From NCBI RefSeq assembly GCF_900156695.1, contig NZ_FTOM01000005.1, forward strand, positions 155,559 through 219,558: DNA of 64,000 nt, read 5' to 3'. Positions 38,270 through 47,875 of this stretch are shown here, piece by piece (position 1 is the stretch's first letter; each line of letters opens with the position of its first letter). The notes beneath the pieces are model-generated. The model was not told where the DNA came from. It saw only the letters and a program-made list of their open reading frames with translations, and searched no databases. The translations under genes were made by a program, and so were the position numbers. This stretch comes from Phaeovulum vinaykumarii. GTDB lineage: Bacteria > Pseudomonadota > Alphaproteobacteria > Rhodobacterales > Rhodobacteraceae.

Positions 38270-38854
38270 ATGGGCGCATTACTGGCCCTGTCGCGCGCAA
38301 TCGACAGGATGAACGAGTTCATCGGCAAATCGGTCTCATGGCTCATCCTTGTCGCGGTCCTGGTCTCGGCCACGAACGCGATCATCCGCAAGACGCTCAA
38401 CATGTCGTCGAACGCCTGGCTCGAACTGCAATGGTATCTGTTCGGCGCGGCCTTCCTGGGCGCTGCGGCCTACACGCTCAAGCAAAACGAGCATATCCGC
38501 ATCGACATCATCTATGGCGCGCTGTCGCGGCGCGTGCAGCACTGGATCGACCTGCTGGGGCATCTGTTCTTCCTGATGCCCTTCGTGACGATCATGCTCT
38601 ATCTTCTCTTTCCCTATGTCATGCTGTCGGTGCGGTCGGGCGAGATGTCCACCAATGCCGGCGGGCTGGTCATCTGGCCGGCCAAGATGCTGCTGCTGGT
38701 AGGCTTCATCCTGCTGTTCCTTCAGGGCATCTCGGAGATCATCAAGAAGATCGCGGTGATGACCGGGCGGATCGAGGATCCCACGCCCTTCGTCTCCTCG
38801 CATGAGGCGGCCGAGCGCGAGGGCGAGGAACTGGCCGGGGAGATCTCCAAATGA
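38270..38854 (+). CDS. TRAP transporter small permease (DctQ family)
   Basis: A 194-residue inner-membrane protein with four hydrophobic segments, the DctQ-type partner of a tripartite ATP-independent periplasmic transporter. Typical features are SVSWLILVAVLVSATNAIIRK in the first span and WLELQWYLFGAAFLGAAAYTLKQNEHIRIDI in and after the second. The mannitol/chloroaromatic-type family (YiaM/DctQ with NEHIRIDI) is suggested. Its stop overlaps the large permease start by four bases. Substrate unknown; no binding-protein gene adjoins. Confidence 0.92.
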   Translation: MGALLALSRAIDRMNEFIGKSVSWLILVAVLVSATNAIIRKTLNMSSNAWLELQWYLFGAAFLGAAAYTLKQNEHIRIDIIYGALSRRVQHWIDLLGHLFFLMPFVTIMLYLLFPYVMLSVRSGEMSTNAGGLVIWPAKMLLLVGFILLFLQGISEIIKKIAVMTGRIEDPTPFVSSHEAAEREGEELAGEISK

Positions 38855-40728
38855 TGGAGCTTATCGCACAGAACATGGCGCCGATCATGTTCGCCTCGCT
38901 GGTGATGTTCCTGCTGCTGGGCTATCCGGCGGCCTTCGCACTGGCGGCCAATGGTCTTCTGTTCTTCCTGATCGGGGTGGAGCTGGCGCCGCTGTCCGAG
39001 GGCACGATCACGCTGTCCTGGCCGCTGCTCAACGCCATGCCCGAACGGTTCTGGGGGGTGTTGTCCAACGAGACATTGCTGGCCATTCCCTTCTTCACCT
39101 TCATGGGGATCGTGCTCGAACGATCCGGCATGGCCGAGGATCTTCTCGACACGATCGGGCAGCTTTTCGGACCGGTGCGCGGCGGGCTGGCCTATGCGGT
39201 CATCATCGTGGGGGCGCTGCTGGCGGCCACGACGGGGGTCGTCGCGGCTTCGGTCATCGCCATGGGACTGATCTCGCTGCCGATCATGCTGCGCTATGGC
39301 TATGACCGGCGCGTGGCCTCGGGGGTGATCGCGGCCTCGGGGACGCTGGCGCAGATCATCCCGCCGTCGCTGGTGCTGATCGTGCTGGCCGACCAGCTGG
39401 GCCGGTCGGTGGGCGACATGTACAAGGGCGCGCTGATCCCCGGCCTCGTGCTGACGGGGATCTATCTCAGCTATGTGCTGATCGTGTCGATCGTGCGCCC
39501 GCAAGCCATGCCCGCCCTGCCCAAGGAGGCCCGCACGCTGGGCTCGGGGGTGACCTCGCTTGTCGTGGCGATCGCCGCGGCGCTGGGGATCTTCCTCTGG
39601 GCCAAGGGCTGGCTGGCCGAAAGCCACGGCAACAACGCCGGCATCCTGGCGGCAGCGCTGGCGGTGGTGGTGGTCTATCTTGCCGCCGTGCTCGACCGGG
39701 TGCTGAAGCTCAAACTGATGTCGCGGCTGGCCTCGCAGGTGGTGATCGTGCTGATCCCGCCGCTGGCGCTGATCTTCCTGGTGCTGGGCACGATCTTCCT
39801 TGGCATCGCCACCCCGACCGAGGGCGGCGCCATGGGCGCGGTGGGCGCGCTGGCGCTGGCCGCGATCAAGCGCCGGCTCAGCCTCGAGGTGGTGCGCTCG
39901 GCGCTGGCCTCGACCACGCGGCTGTCGGCCTTCGTGCTGTTCATCCTGCTGGGCGCGCGGGTCTTCTCGCTGACCTTCTACGGCGTCAACGGGCACCTGT
40001 GGGTCGAGCATCTGCTGACCTCGCTGCCGGGCGGCGAGATGGGCTTCCTGATCGTGGTCTCGGTGCTGGTCTTCTTGCTGGCCTTCTTCCTGGACTTCTT
40101 CGAGCTGGCCTTCATCATCGTGCCGCTTCTGGCCCCCGCGGCCGAGAAGCTGGGCATCGACCTGATCTGGTTCGGGGTGATCCTGGGGGTGAACATGCAG
40201 ACCTCGTTCATGCACCCGCCCTTCGGCTTCGCGCTGTTCTACCTGCGCTCGGTGGCGCCGCGCGTGCCTTATCTCGACAAGGTGACGGGCAAGCTGACCG
40301 AGCCGGTGAAGACCTCGCAGATCTACTGGGGGGCGGTGCCCTTCGTGGGGATCCAGATCCTGATGATCGGCCTGGTGATCGCCTTCCCGCAGATGGTGAT
40401 GCACTACAAGGGCCCGGCCATCGACCCGTCCAAGATCCAGATGGAGCTTCCGGCGATGCCGGGGCTGGGCGGCGGTCTGGGCGGTCTGACCCCGCTGGGC
40501 GCACCGGGCGGCGATCTGGGGGGCGGCATGGGGATGGGCCTGCCCCCGATCGGATCGCCCGGCGCACCGGGCGGCGCGCCCGCGGCTCCGGCTCCGGCCT
40601 TCGGACTGCCGCCGATCGGCAGCCCCGGCGCCCCGCAGCCCGCGGCGCCCGCCCCCGATGCCGGGGCCAACACGCCGGGCGTTCCCGCGCCGATGGGTCT
40701 GGGCGGGTTGCCCCCGGCGGGCAACTAG
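38851..40728 (+). CDS. TRAP transporter large permease (DctM family) with Gly/Pro-rich tail
   Basis: A 625-residue protein with about 12-14 membrane spans that carries the sodium-coupled transport path. Signatures include NETLLAIPFFTFMGIVLERSG, GVVAASVIAMGLISLPIML, AASGTLAQIIPPSLVLIVL and GVNMQTSFMHPPFGFALFYLRS. The large insert between spans is typical of the 600-residue DctM class. The last ~90 residues (from about 535) are a low-complexity Gly/Pro/Ala tail with the repeated unit GLPPIGSPGAP, presumably cytoplasmic or periplasmic and disordered. A strong terminator follows. Confidence 0.93.
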   Translation: MMELIAQNMAPIMFASLVMFLLLGYPAAFALAANGLLFFLIGVELAPLSEGTITLSWPLLNAMPERFWGVLSNETLLAIPFFTFMGIVLERSGMAEDLLDTIGQLFGPVRGGLAYAVIIVGALLAATTGVVAASVIAMGLISLPIMLRYGYDRRVASGVIAASGTLAQIIPPSLVLIVLADQLGRSVGDMYKGALIPGLVLTGIYLSYVLIVSIVRPQAMPALPKEARTLGSGVTSLVVAIAAALGIFLWAKGWLAESHGNNAGILAAALAVVVVYLAAVLDRVLKLKLMSRLASQVVIVLIPPLALIFLVLGTIFLGIATPTEGGAMGAVGALALAAIKRRLSLEVVRSALASTTRLSAFVLFILLGARVFSLTFYGVNGHLWVEHLLTSLPGGEMGFLIVVSVLVFLLAFFLDFFELAFIIVPLLAPAAEKLGIDLIWFGVILGVNMQTSFMHPPFGFALFYLRSVAPRVPYLDKVTGKLTEPVKTSQIYWGAVPFVGIQILMIGLVIAFPQMVMHYKGPAIDPSKIQMELPAMPGLGGGLGGLTPLGAPGGDLGGGMGMGLPPIGSPGAPGGAPAAPAPAFGLPPIGSPGAPQPAAPAPDAGANTPGVPAPMGLGGLPPAGN

Positions 40729-40759
40729 CGCCCCGCGCGCGCTCCACGTGACAAGTTGA

Positions 40760-40788
40760 AAGGCCCCCGCATCGGCGGGGGCCTTTTT
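40760..40788 (+). terminator. Intrinsic terminator of the TRAP operon
   Basis: A perfect AGGCCCCCGC / GCGGGGGCCT stem with a four-base loop followed by TTTTT, 32 bases after the stop. Confidence 0.92.
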
Positions 40789-40859
40789 CGTGGTGCCCGT
40801 GTTTCCTGGAGACCGTTCTTCATGGGAACCGCGCACCTTTCGGGGCCGCAGCCAAGGCG

Positions 40860-41288
40860 CTATTCCCACCAGCGGTCAATGCTGGCGATGTCATCGTCGG
40901 ACCAGCCGAAATGATGCGCCATCTCGTGGATCACCACATGCGCCACCAGATCGGCCAGCGCCACATCCCCCCGGTCCACCCATTCATCCAGGATCGGCCG
41001 CCGGAAAAGCCAGATCACATCCGGCCCGCCGGCCTGATCCATCACCGATTTCTCGGTCAGCGGCACGCCTTCATAAAGCCCGGTCAGCTCGTAGGCATCC
41101 TCGATCCCCATCTCGTCCAGCATGGCGTCGTCGGGCCAGTCCTCGACCCGCAGCACCACCGCCCGCGCCGGCCCCGCAAACGCCTGCGGCAGACGCGCAA
41201 GTGCTGCGCGCGCCAGATCCTCGAGCAGCGCCAGCGACGGCGCCGGACCTTGGGCGAAACTGCCCCCCTGCTTGCCCGTTTCGTCCAT
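40860..41288 (-). CDS. Minimal zinc metallopeptidase-like protein (HExxH)
   Basis: A 142-residue acidic cytoplasmic protein of the family of predicted zincins with a C-terminal HExxH (PF06262-type). VVIHEMAHHFGWSDDD contains the motif HEMAH and the further His/Asp that complete the site. Upstream are LTGLYEGVPL and PDVIWLFRRPILDEW, which are characteristic of this family. The start MDETGKQ is set by AAGGAG seven bases before it. Substrate unknown. Divergent from gltX. Confidence 0.85.
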   Translation of the reverse strand: MDETGKQGGSFAQGPAPSLALLEDLARAALARLPQAFAGPARAVVLRVEDWPDDAMLDEMGIEDAYELTGLYEGVPLTEKSVMDQAGGPDVIWLFRRPILDEWVDRGDVALADLVAHVVIHEMAHHFGWSDDDIASIDRWWE

Positions 41289-41366
41289 GCAGATCTCCTT
41301 CATCCCTGCCCTGATATGGACAAACGCCCCGCCTTGTGAAAGAGCGTGTCCCAACAGGAGAGACCC

Positions 41367-42695
41367 ATGACCACCGTCACCCGCTTTGCCCCCTCGCCCA
41401 CGGGGTTCATTCATGTGGGCAACCTGCGCACCGCGCTCTTCAACTATCTGATCGCCCGGAAATCGGGGGGCACGTTCATCCTGCGCCTCGATGACACCGA
41501 TCAGGAGCGCTCGCGCCAGGAATATATCGACGCGCTGATGGAAGATCTCGAATGGCTGGGCCTCGAATGGGACCGTCTCGAGCGCCAATCCGCGCGCATC
41601 GACCGCTACGAGGCCGCCGCCGAGAGCCTGCGCGCGACGGGGCGCCTTTATGAATGCTTCGAGAGCCCGACCGAGCTGGACCTCAAGCGCAAGAAGCTGC
41701 TCAACATGCACAAGCCGCCGGTCTATGACCGCAGCGCGCTGAGCCTGTCGGAGGCCGACAAGGAAAGCCTGCGCGCGACGGGCCGCGAGGGCTATTGGCG
41801 CTTCCTGCTCGATCAGGAGCGCATCGAATGGACCGACGGCATCCTGGGCGATCTGTCGATCGACGCGGCCTCGGTGTCCGACCCGGTGCTGATCCGCGCC
41901 GACGGGCAGGTGCTCTATACCTTCGCCTCCTCGGTCGATGACATCCAGATGGGCGTGACCCATATCGTGCGCGGTGCCGACCACGTCACCAACACCGCCA
42001 CCCAGATCCAGATCATGCGCGCGCTGGGCGGCACGCCGCCGGCCTTTGCCCACCATTCGCTGCTGACGGGCGCGCAGGGCGAGGAACTCTCCAAGCGGCT
42101 GGGCGCGCTCTCGCTGCGCGATCTGCGGGCCTCGGGCGTGGCCCCCGAAGCGCTGCTGTCGCTGATGGCGCGGCTCGGCTCGGGGCTGCCGGTCGAGCTG
42201 AAGATCAGCCTCGACGAGCTGGCGGACGCGTTCGATCTGTCGCAATTCGGCGCCGCCCCCACCCGCTTCGACCCCGAGGATCTGTGGCCGCTCACCCGCG
42301 AGCGCAACCAGAACCTGCCCTACGAGGCGGTGCACACCCATATCCGCATGCTGGGCATCCCCGAGGACATGGCCGCCGACTTCTGGGAGGTCGCGCGCCA
42401 CAACATCACCCGGATCTCGGATCTCGATCAATGGGCGGCGCTGGTGCTTGAAGGCGCCGAACCCGTGATCGCGCCCGAGGATGCCGAATTCATCGCCCAG
42501 GCGCTGGAGATGCTGCCCGCGGGGCCGTTCGATCAGACCACCTGGAAGGCCTGGACCGATGCGGTCAAGGCCGCCACCGGGCGCAAGGGGCGCGGGCTGT
42601 TCATGCCGCTGCGCCGGGCGCTGACCGGGATGGACCACGGCCCCGAGATGGCGGGCCTGCTGCCGCTGTTGCAGAAGATCCCCGGCCGGGGCTGA
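41367..42695 (+). CDS. gltX: Glutamyl-tRNA synthetase
   Basis: Charges tRNA-Glu. The 442-residue class I synthetase has FAPSPTGFIHVGNLRTALFNYLIARK (HIGH-type motif as HVGN), HIVRGADHVTNTATQIQIMRALG, and the KMSKS-type signature as ELSKRLGALSLRDL. GGAGAG precedes the ATG at 41367. It is somewhat shorter than the ~465-470 residues of many GltX, and alphaproteobacteria often have two gltX genes, one mischarging tRNA-Gln; which one this is cannot be decided from sequence alone. Confidence 0.95.
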   Translation: MTTVTRFAPSPTGFIHVGNLRTALFNYLIARKSGGTFILRLDDTDQERSRQEYIDALMEDLEWLGLEWDRLERQSARIDRYEAAAESLRATGRLYECFESPTELDLKRKKLLNMHKPPVYDRSALSLSEADKESLRATGREGYWRFLLDQERIEWTDGILGDLSIDAASVSDPVLIRADGQVLYTFASSVDDIQMGVTHIVRGADHVTNTATQIQIMRALGGTPPAFAHHSLLTGAQGEELSKRLGALSLRDLRASGVAPEALLSLMARLGSGLPVELKISLDELADAFDLSQFGAAPTRFDPEDLWPLTRERNQNLPYEAVHTHIRMLGIPEDMAADFWEVARHNITRISDLDQWAALVLEGAEPVIAPEDAEFIAQALEMLPAGPFDQTTWKAWTDAVKAATGRKGRGLFMPLRRALTGMDHGPEMAGLLPLLQKIPGRG

Positions 42696-42714
42696 GCCCC
42701 CCTTCCGTTTTCCG

Positions 42715-42743
42715 AAAAGGCCGGCGTACCCCGCCGGCCTTTT
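42715..42743 (+). terminator. Intrinsic terminator of gltX
   Basis: A perfect AAAAGGCCGGCG / CGCCGGCCTTTT stem with a five-base loop, 20 bases after gltX; the symmetric A and T runs mean it could work in both directions. Confidence 0.92.
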
Positions 42744-42822
42744 GCATGGACGGCAGTCTTCATTTGGCAATCGGCGCTCCCGCGGTCATCATGGCCCCCC
42801 GCCGCCCAAGCTTGCGTGCCCG

Positions 42823-43683
42823 ATGACCGACCGCCTGACCTCGACCTCGAACGGAACCCACGCCCACGGCGACTGGATGGCCGAGGGTCGCGGCCTTCTG
42901 GCCAGCGCCGAGGAGACGCGCGCGCTCTGGGAACGGCGGCGGAGCGCATTCAGCGCGGAGCTGAAGGCCGCCGGTCGCTTCGATTCGCGCCGCCACGCAG
43001 AGCTTTACACCCAGGTCTACGCCCTGCCCCGCGCGGCGATGCTGCTTCTGGGCCAAGCCGCCGAGATGTTCGCCAAGGCGGGGCTGACCCGCGCCTATGC
43101 GCAATGTCCCGGTGCGCTGTTCGACCGCGACCTGAAGACATTCGGCCACGACCTGCCCAAGCTGGCGCGCGAGATCGCCTTTCCCGCCCGAGGCGCAGAT
43201 CCCGCGAACCTCACGCAGCTTCATCGCATGGTTCTGGTCGATGCGCGCTATCCGCTGGCGCCCGCCGCCCGGCCGGAATGGGCCGCGCAGGCGAATGCCC
43301 GCACCGACGCAATCTGGCCCGAAGCGCAATGGGCCGCGCTGCGCGATCTGGTCGCGCGGTTGCAGGCCCATGCCGGGCGCATCGACCATGACCCCGCCTG
43401 CCCCGCCAGCATCCGCCGTCACGACCTGGCCGACGGCGGTTATGTCGTCTTTCGCACGGGCGGCCACCTCCCCGACCGCATCACCTTCCGCATGGAGGCC
43501 GCGCAGCGCCAGCCCGGCAAGGCCAGCCCTGCGGCCATCGCGGCCCTTCTGGCGCGACTGGACCCCGCAGACGGCGGCCCCCCGTTCGACCGGGCCGCAT
43601 TCCGCGCGCGCGCCCGCCTGATCGAGGACGGGCTGAATGACCGGGGGCAGGCCCGGACCTGGCGCCACCCCCCGGCACGCTGA
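42823..43683 (+). CDS. Hypothetical protein, unrecognised
   Basis: A 286-residue soluble, mostly helical protein. I recognise no domain. Visible features are an N-terminal helix region with ERRRSAFSAELKAAGRFD, a hydrophobic helix LPRAAMLLLGQAAEMF, and a segment QLHRMVLVDARYPLAPAARPEW. The C-terminal half has GGYVVFRTGGHLPDRITFRME, which looks like two beta strands. The start at 42823 has no strong ribosome site; frames extend 27 codons upstream but overlap the gltX terminator. Coding is supported by codon usage and absence of a convincing opposite gene. Confidence 0.65.
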   Translation: MTDRLTSTSNGTHAHGDWMAEGRGLLASAEETRALWERRRSAFSAELKAAGRFDSRRHAELYTQVYALPRAAMLLLGQAAEMFAKAGLTRAYAQCPGALFDRDLKTFGHDLPKLAREIAFPARGADPANLTQLHRMVLVDARYPLAPAARPEWAAQANARTDAIWPEAQWAALRDLVARLQAHAGRIDHDPACPASIRRHDLADGGYVVFRTGGHLPDRITFRMEAAQRQPGKASPAAIAALLARLDPADGGPPFDRAAFRARARLIEDGLNDRGQARTWRHPPAR

Positions 43684-43697
43684 CGGGCTGAGCGCCC

Positions 43698-44498
43698 CTA
43701 GCGGCAATAGGGCCCGCTGCGAGAGCGCGCGGTGTCGACGTGGATATGGTCCTGGTGGAAACGGTCCGATTTCGGGCCCAGCACCGTGCCGAAGGGGCCG
43801 CAGGCCGCGCGGTGCACTGCCTTCAGGATCCGCGGCTCGGATCGCCAGCCGCGCAAGACGGTGATCACCTGACCATTGGCCAGCCGCAGCCCCGAGACAT
43901 CAATCGCCCGCCCGCGCCCATGTTCCGACACCTTGGCGCCGGGCTGGTTGTTGCGGGTCCGGCAGGCGTAATGCGCCGCGATCTCGAGGCCCGCCAGCCC
44001 GCCGCCGCGCCGGCCCACCGCCGGCACGATGCCCCGGTCGACCCAGGTCTTGAGCGCCCTGGCCGTGCGGCAATCCATGATCGCGGCCGGCGCGAGCCGG
44101 ATCCCCGAGACGGCGCTGACCTTGACGCCATCGACCAGGCCACAGCCCCGGATCTTGCCGGGAATGGCCGGCACGCGGACGCCCTCGATCCCGGCCGTGC
44201 CACACAGGACCCCGGCCGAGCGGGCCGCGCGGGGCGGTCGGGCCGGCGGATGCGGAGAGCTGGGCGGCGCATCCCCCACCCCCGATCCGGGATCGCGCAG
44301 TCCCGCGCGCGCAGGGCGGTCCTGCCCCGCCACAAGGGGCACCGGGTCCGGCAAGAGGAGCGGGCGGGCCACGGGAAAGGGCGATTGGCTCGGCGCCCGC
44401 GCCGCGGCCCCGTCGGCAAGAAGAAGCGCGCCGCAAAGGCCCAGAAGCCAGGGCTGCCAGAGGCGCCGCCGCCCACCTGTCTGATCACGCGGACCCAT
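43698..44498 (-). CDS. Extensin-like family protein, exported
   Basis: A 266-residue protein with an N-terminal signal-like segment (LWQPWLLGLCGALLLADGAAA) and a Pro/Arg-rich linker to about residue 90. The C-terminal extensin-like domain (PF06904) shows CGLVDGVKVSAVSGIRLAPAAIMDCRTARAL, SEHGRGRAIDVSGL and KSDRFHQDHIHVD. The SExxxGxAxD and HxD residues resemble the zinc site of LAS-type peptidoglycan peptidases, so a cell-wall role is likely. The start among three close ATG/GTG codons is uncertain. Confidence 0.85.
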   Translation of the reverse strand: MGPRDQTGGRRRLWQPWLLGLCGALLLADGAAARAPSQSPFPVARPLLLPDPVPLVAGQDRPARAGLRDPGSGVGDAPPSSPHPPARPPRAARSAGVLCGTAGIEGVRVPAIPGKIRGCGLVDGVKVSAVSGIRLAPAAIMDCRTARALKTWVDRGIVPAVGRRGGGLAGLEIAAHYACRTRNNQPGAKVSEHGRGRAIDVSGLRLANGQVITVLRGWRSEPRILKAVHRAACGPFGTVLGPKSDRFHQDHIHVDTARSRSGPYCR

Positions 44499-44623
44499 GC
44501 CCCCCCCTGCCCCCAACGGCCCGCAGGCCCAACGGCGGGCGGGTCTTTCGTCTCATCGGTGGCCGCCAAGATGCGCGCGCCCCGAACCTGCGCACACCCC
44601 AAAGCCCGCCCGCGGGGCAGCGC

Positions 44624-45577
44624 CTAGCTGTCCGCCTCGGCGGGCGGCGGCACCGCGGCCCCGCGCCCGAAATCGGGGGCGGCCGTGTCCTGGCCCGCCT
44701 CGATGATGCCGCGGCGGATCGCGCGGGTGCGGGTGAAGTAGTCGTGCAGCAACTGGCCGTCGCCCATGCGGATGGCACGTTGCAGCACGAAGAGTTCCTC
44801 GGTGAAGCGGCCCAGGATATCGAGCGTGGCCTCGCGGTTGGTCAGGAAGACGTCGCGCCACATGGTCGGGTCCGAGGCCGCGATCCGGGTGAAGTCGCGG
44901 AACCCCGCGGCCGAATATTTCACGATCTCGCTTTCGGTGACGCGGCGCAGGTGGTCGGCCACCCCCACCATCGTATAGGCGATCAGGTGCGGCGTATGCG
45001 AGGTGACGGCCAACACCAGGTCGTGATGGGCGGGCTCCATGCTGTCGACATTGGCGCCAAGGCCGCGCAACAGATCCTCGAGCCGCGCGACGGCCTGCGC
45101 GTTCGCCTCGGGCAGCGGCGTGAGCAGCCACCAGCGGTTGACGAACAGCGTGGCAAAGCCTGCGCGCGGGCCCGAATGCTCGGTCCCGGCCAGCGGGTGA
45201 CCGGGGATGAAATGCACATGCGCCGGCACATGCGGCGCCACGGCCTCGATCACCGCCTGCTTGACCGAGCCCACATCCGTCAGCGTGGCGCCGGGCGCCA
45301 GATGCGGGGCGATTTCCGCGGCGATGGCGCCCATCGCGCCCACGGGCACGGCCAGCACCACCAGATCGGCGTCGCGCACGGCCTCGGCGGCGGTGTCGAA
45401 GACCGCATCCACCACCCCGATCTCAAGCGCGGTGGCCCGCGTCTCGGCCGAGCGCGCATGACCGACGATGGAACCCGCCAGCCCCTTGTCGCGCATCGCA
45501 TGCGCCATGGACGCCGCGATCAGCCCCAGCCCGATCAGCGCCACGCGGGCATAGACCGGTGCCGCCGCCCCGGTCAC
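44624..45577 (-). CDS. tyrC: Prephenate (or arogenate) dehydrogenase
   Basis: Makes 4-hydroxyphenylpyruvate or tyrosine from prephenate/arogenate. The 317-residue product has an N-terminal Rossmann loop [17 protein letters not shown], the catalytic region [18 protein letters not shown] (GHPxxGxExxG), and [14 protein letters not shown]. The start is a GTG whose bases overlap the hisC stop (GTGA), so it is translationally coupled to hisC. The hisC-tyrC pair is common in alphaproteobacteria, where the HisC paralogue often also transaminates aromatic acids. Called cyclohexadienyl dehydrogenase in many annotations. Confidence 0.92.
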   Translation of the reverse strand: MTGAAAPVYARVALIGLGLIAASMAHAMRDKGLAGSIVGHARSAETRATALEIGVVDAVFDTAAEAVRDADLVVLAVPVGAMGAIAAEIAPHLAPGATLTDVGSVKQAVIEAVAPHVPAHVHFIPGHPLAGTEHSGPRAGFATLFVNRWWLLTPLPEANAQAVARLEDLLRGLGANVDSMEPAHHDLVLAVTSHTPHLIAYTMVGVADHLRRVTESEIVKYSAAGFRDFTRIAASDPTMWRDVFLTNREATLDILGRFTEELFVLQRAIRMGDGQLLHDYFTRTRAIRRGIIEAGQDTAAPDFGRGAAVPPPAEADS

Positions 45578-46659
45578 AGCCGCGCCTTGAACTGGCCGAT
45601 CACATGGGCCACGCGCCGGCACGAGGGTTCGTCGCCCACGGTGATGCGCAGGCAATGCGGCAGGCCATAGCCCTTGACCTGACGCACGATCAGCCCTTCG
45701 GCCCGCAGCGCGGCGTCACAGGCCGCGGCCTCGGCTTCGTCGGCAAAGCGCGCCAGGATGAAGTTCGCCGTCGACGTATCGGACGGCACGCCCTTTTCGG
45801 CCAGCGCCTCGGCCAGCCAGGCGCGCATGCGGGCGTTTTCCGTGCGGCAGCGGTCGATGTGATCGCGGTCGCGCACGGCGGCTTCGGCGGTCTCGAGCTG
45901 GGCGGTCGACAGGTTGAAGGGGCCGCGGATGCGGTTGAGCACGTCGATGATGGCGCGCGGGCCATAGCCCCAGCCGATGCGCAGCCCGCCCAGACCGTAG
46001 ATCTTGGAGAAGGTGCGGGTCATCACCACATTGGGCAGCCGCGTGGCCAGATCCGCGCCGCCGTCGTAATCCTCGACATATTCGGCATAGGCGCCGTCGA
46101 TCACCAGGATCGCCTGCGGCGGCAGGCCGTTGGCCAGGCGCTCCAACTCGGACAGCCCGATCATCGTGCCGGTCGGGTTGTTGGGGTTGGCCACGAAGAC
46201 CAGCTTCGTGCGCTCGGTCGTGCCGGCCAGAAGCGCATCGACATCGGTCGTGCGCTCGCGCTCGCGGACCGCGACCGGGGTTGCCCCCGCCGCCATGGCC
46301 GAGATGCGATACATCAGGAAGCCGTGTTCGGTGAACAGCACCTCGTCGCCCGGCCCGGCATAGGCCTGGCAGAGGAAGTGGATGATCTCGTCCGAGCCCG
46401 CGCCGCAGATGATGCGGTCGGGGTCGAGACCATGCACCTCGCCGATGGCCGTGCGCAGCCCGCGGTGGTCGGTATTGGGATAGCGGTGCAGGAAATGCAC
46501 GGCGCGGGAAAAGGCCTCGCGGGCGCGATCGGACGGGCCGAACGGGTTTTCGTTCGACGACAGCTTGATGGCGTCGGTCAGCCCGGCCACATGCGCCGCG
46601 CCGCCCTCGTAAAGCGCGATATCGAGAATGCCCGGCTGGGGCCGGATGGCGTCGTTCAT
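45574..46659 (-). CDS. hisC: Histidinol-phosphate / aromatic aminotransferase
   Basis: PLP-dependent fold-type I aminotransferase of 361 residues. [17 protein letters not shown] near the N terminus, [39 protein letters not shown] and the lysine-containing [19 protein letters not shown] (Schiff-base Lys) identify HisC. The start MNDAIRPQP follows GAGGG; an ATG 15 bases upstream is possible. Its coupling to the prephenate dehydrogenase gene suggests a role in tyrosine and phenylalanine synthesis besides or instead of histidine. Confidence 0.94.
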   Translation of the reverse strand: MNDAIRPQPGILDIALYEGGAAHVAGLTDAIKLSSNENPFGPSDRAREAFSRAVHFLHRYPNTDHRGLRTAIGEVHGLDPDRIICGAGSDEIIHFLCQAYAGPGDEVLFTEHGFLMYRISAMAAGATPVAVRERERTTDVDALLAGTTERTKLVFVANPNNPTGTMIGLSELERLANGLPPQAILVIDGAYAEYVEDYDGGADLATRLPNVVMTRTFSKIYGLGGLRIGWGYGPRAIIDVLNRIRGPFNLSTAQLETAEAAVRDRDHIDRCRTENARMRAWLAEALAEKGVPSDTSTANFILARFADEAEAAACDAALRAEGLIVRQVKGYGLPHCLRITVGDEPSCRRVAHVIGQFKARL

Positions 46660-46852
46660 CTTGTCATCCCTCATCTGCCGCCCTTCTAGCCGCAGCGCTG
46701 CGCCATTGCCAGCACGATCATGGCCCGCAGGCCCGCGTCCGGGGCCGGCTGTGGCCGCGCCGCGTCGCCGGGGCGGATATCACGCACAGGCTGCATGGCC
46801 GCCATGCGCGCACACCCTGCACCGCCGCCCGCCCAAAGAGCGCGCGACATGG

Positions 46853-46880
46853 AAAAGGGCCGCCCCCGAAGGCGCGGCCC
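46853..46880 (-). terminator. Intrinsic terminator of rpsD
   Basis: On the minus strand a GGGCCGC / GCGGCCC stem is followed by TTTTCC, about 25 bases after the rpsD stop. Confidence 0.8.
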
Positions 46881-46906
46881 CACATATCCGGAACGATCCG
46901 AAGGGA

Positions 46907-47527
46907 TCAATTCTTGGCGTAGAATTCGACGACGAGGTTCGGTTCCATGACCACGGCATAGGGCACGTCGGCCAGCGCCGGGGTGCGCACGAAGGTGGCG
47001 GTCATCTTGGAATGATCGACCTCGAGGTAATCCGGAACGTCGCGCTCGGTCAGCTGCACCGATTCCAGCACGATCGCCAGTTGCTTCGAGCGGTCACGCA
47101 CCGCGATCACGTCGCCTTCCTTGACGCGATAGGAAGCGATGTTCACGCGGGCCCCGTTCACGGTGATATGGCCGTGGTTCACGAACTGGCGGGCGGCGAA
47201 GATGGTCGGCACGAACTTGGCGCGGTAGATGACCGCATCCAGACGGCGCTCGAGCAGGCCGATCAGGTTTTCCGAGGTATCGCCGCGCACACGTTCGGCT
47301 TCGGCGTAGATGCGGCGGAACTGCTTTTCGGTCAGGTCGCCGTAATAGCCCTTCAGCTTCTGCTTGGCGCGCAGCTGGGTGCCGAAGTCGGACATCTTGC
47401 CCTTGCGGCGCTGACCGTGCTGGCCGGGGCCGTATTCGCGGCGGTTGACCGGGGACTTGGCGCGACCCCAGATGTTTTCGCCCATGCGGCGGTCGATCTT
47501 GTACTTGGCAGACGTGCGTTTGGTCAC
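46907..47527 (-). CDS. rpsD: 30S ribosomal protein S4
   Basis: Primary 16S rRNA-binding protein of the small subunit. The 206-residue product matches the alphaproteobacterial form: [42 protein letters not shown], and the S4 RNA-binding domain [31 protein letters not shown]. It begins with GTG after AAGGAG; the family length of 206 supports this over an in-frame ATG 26 codons upstream. Monocistronic here, with a strong promoter and a hairpin at the mRNA 5-prime end. Confidence 0.97.
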   Translation of the reverse strand: MTKRTSAKYKIDRRMGENIWGRAKSPVNRREYGPGQHGQRRKGKMSDFGTQLRAKQKLKGYYGDLTEKQFRRIYAEAERVRGDTSENLIGLLERRLDAVIYRAKFVPTIFAARQFVNHGHITVNGARVNIASYRVKEGDVIAVRDRSKQLAIVLESVQLTERDVPDYLEVDHSKMTATFVRTPALADVPYAVVMEPNLVVEFYAKN

Positions 47528-47631
47528 GGCTGATCTCCTTCTCGAAGGGCCCTTGCGGGCCGGAAGGGCGTTGTCCTTTGGCTTGCGCCCGACAGGCATC
47601 CCCTTGCGGGGGCCACCAACACCAATGAAAA

Positions 47632-47653
47632 CCCCGGACCTTTCGGATCCGGG
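47632..47653 (-). promoter_or_regulatory. Terminator-like hairpin at the 5-prime end of the rpsD mRNA
   Basis: Read on the minus strand, CCCGGA-T-CC-GAAA-GG-TCCGGG closes on a GNRA tetraloop and is followed by GGTTTTC. It starts at the predicted transcription start and lies about 105 bases before the GTG. Confidence 0.65.
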
Positions 47654-47660
47654 ATGGCGC

Positions 47661-47688
47661 CTTATAGCGGCCCCGCCGGCCCTGTCAA
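47661..47688 (-). promoter_or_regulatory. rpsD promoter
   Basis: TTGACA (47683-47688) and TATAAG (47661-47666) on the minus strand with a 16-base spacer, a near-consensus sigma-70 promoter. The start point is expected near 47654. Confidence 0.8.
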
Positions 47689-47875
47689 CCGCCATCGCCC
47701 GCGCCCCGCCCCCGTCCCCGTTGGCGGGGGGATTGGCGGGGCCCATCGGCGTCGCCCGTGGCCGCAACGTCAGCCCGCCGCCGCCCGCCCCGCGGGCTAT
47801 GCCGGGCGCGCGGGCCGTGGCACCTTGGCCCTGCGCGGCCCCTTGCGGGCGGCCACGAGGGAGGAGAGGACCGAC

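Noticed and set aside
47528..47605. Extended S4 starting at the in-frame ATG near 47603
   Set aside because: The family length is 206 residues and the AAGGAG-GTG start fits; the extension is basic, unconserved-looking sequence.
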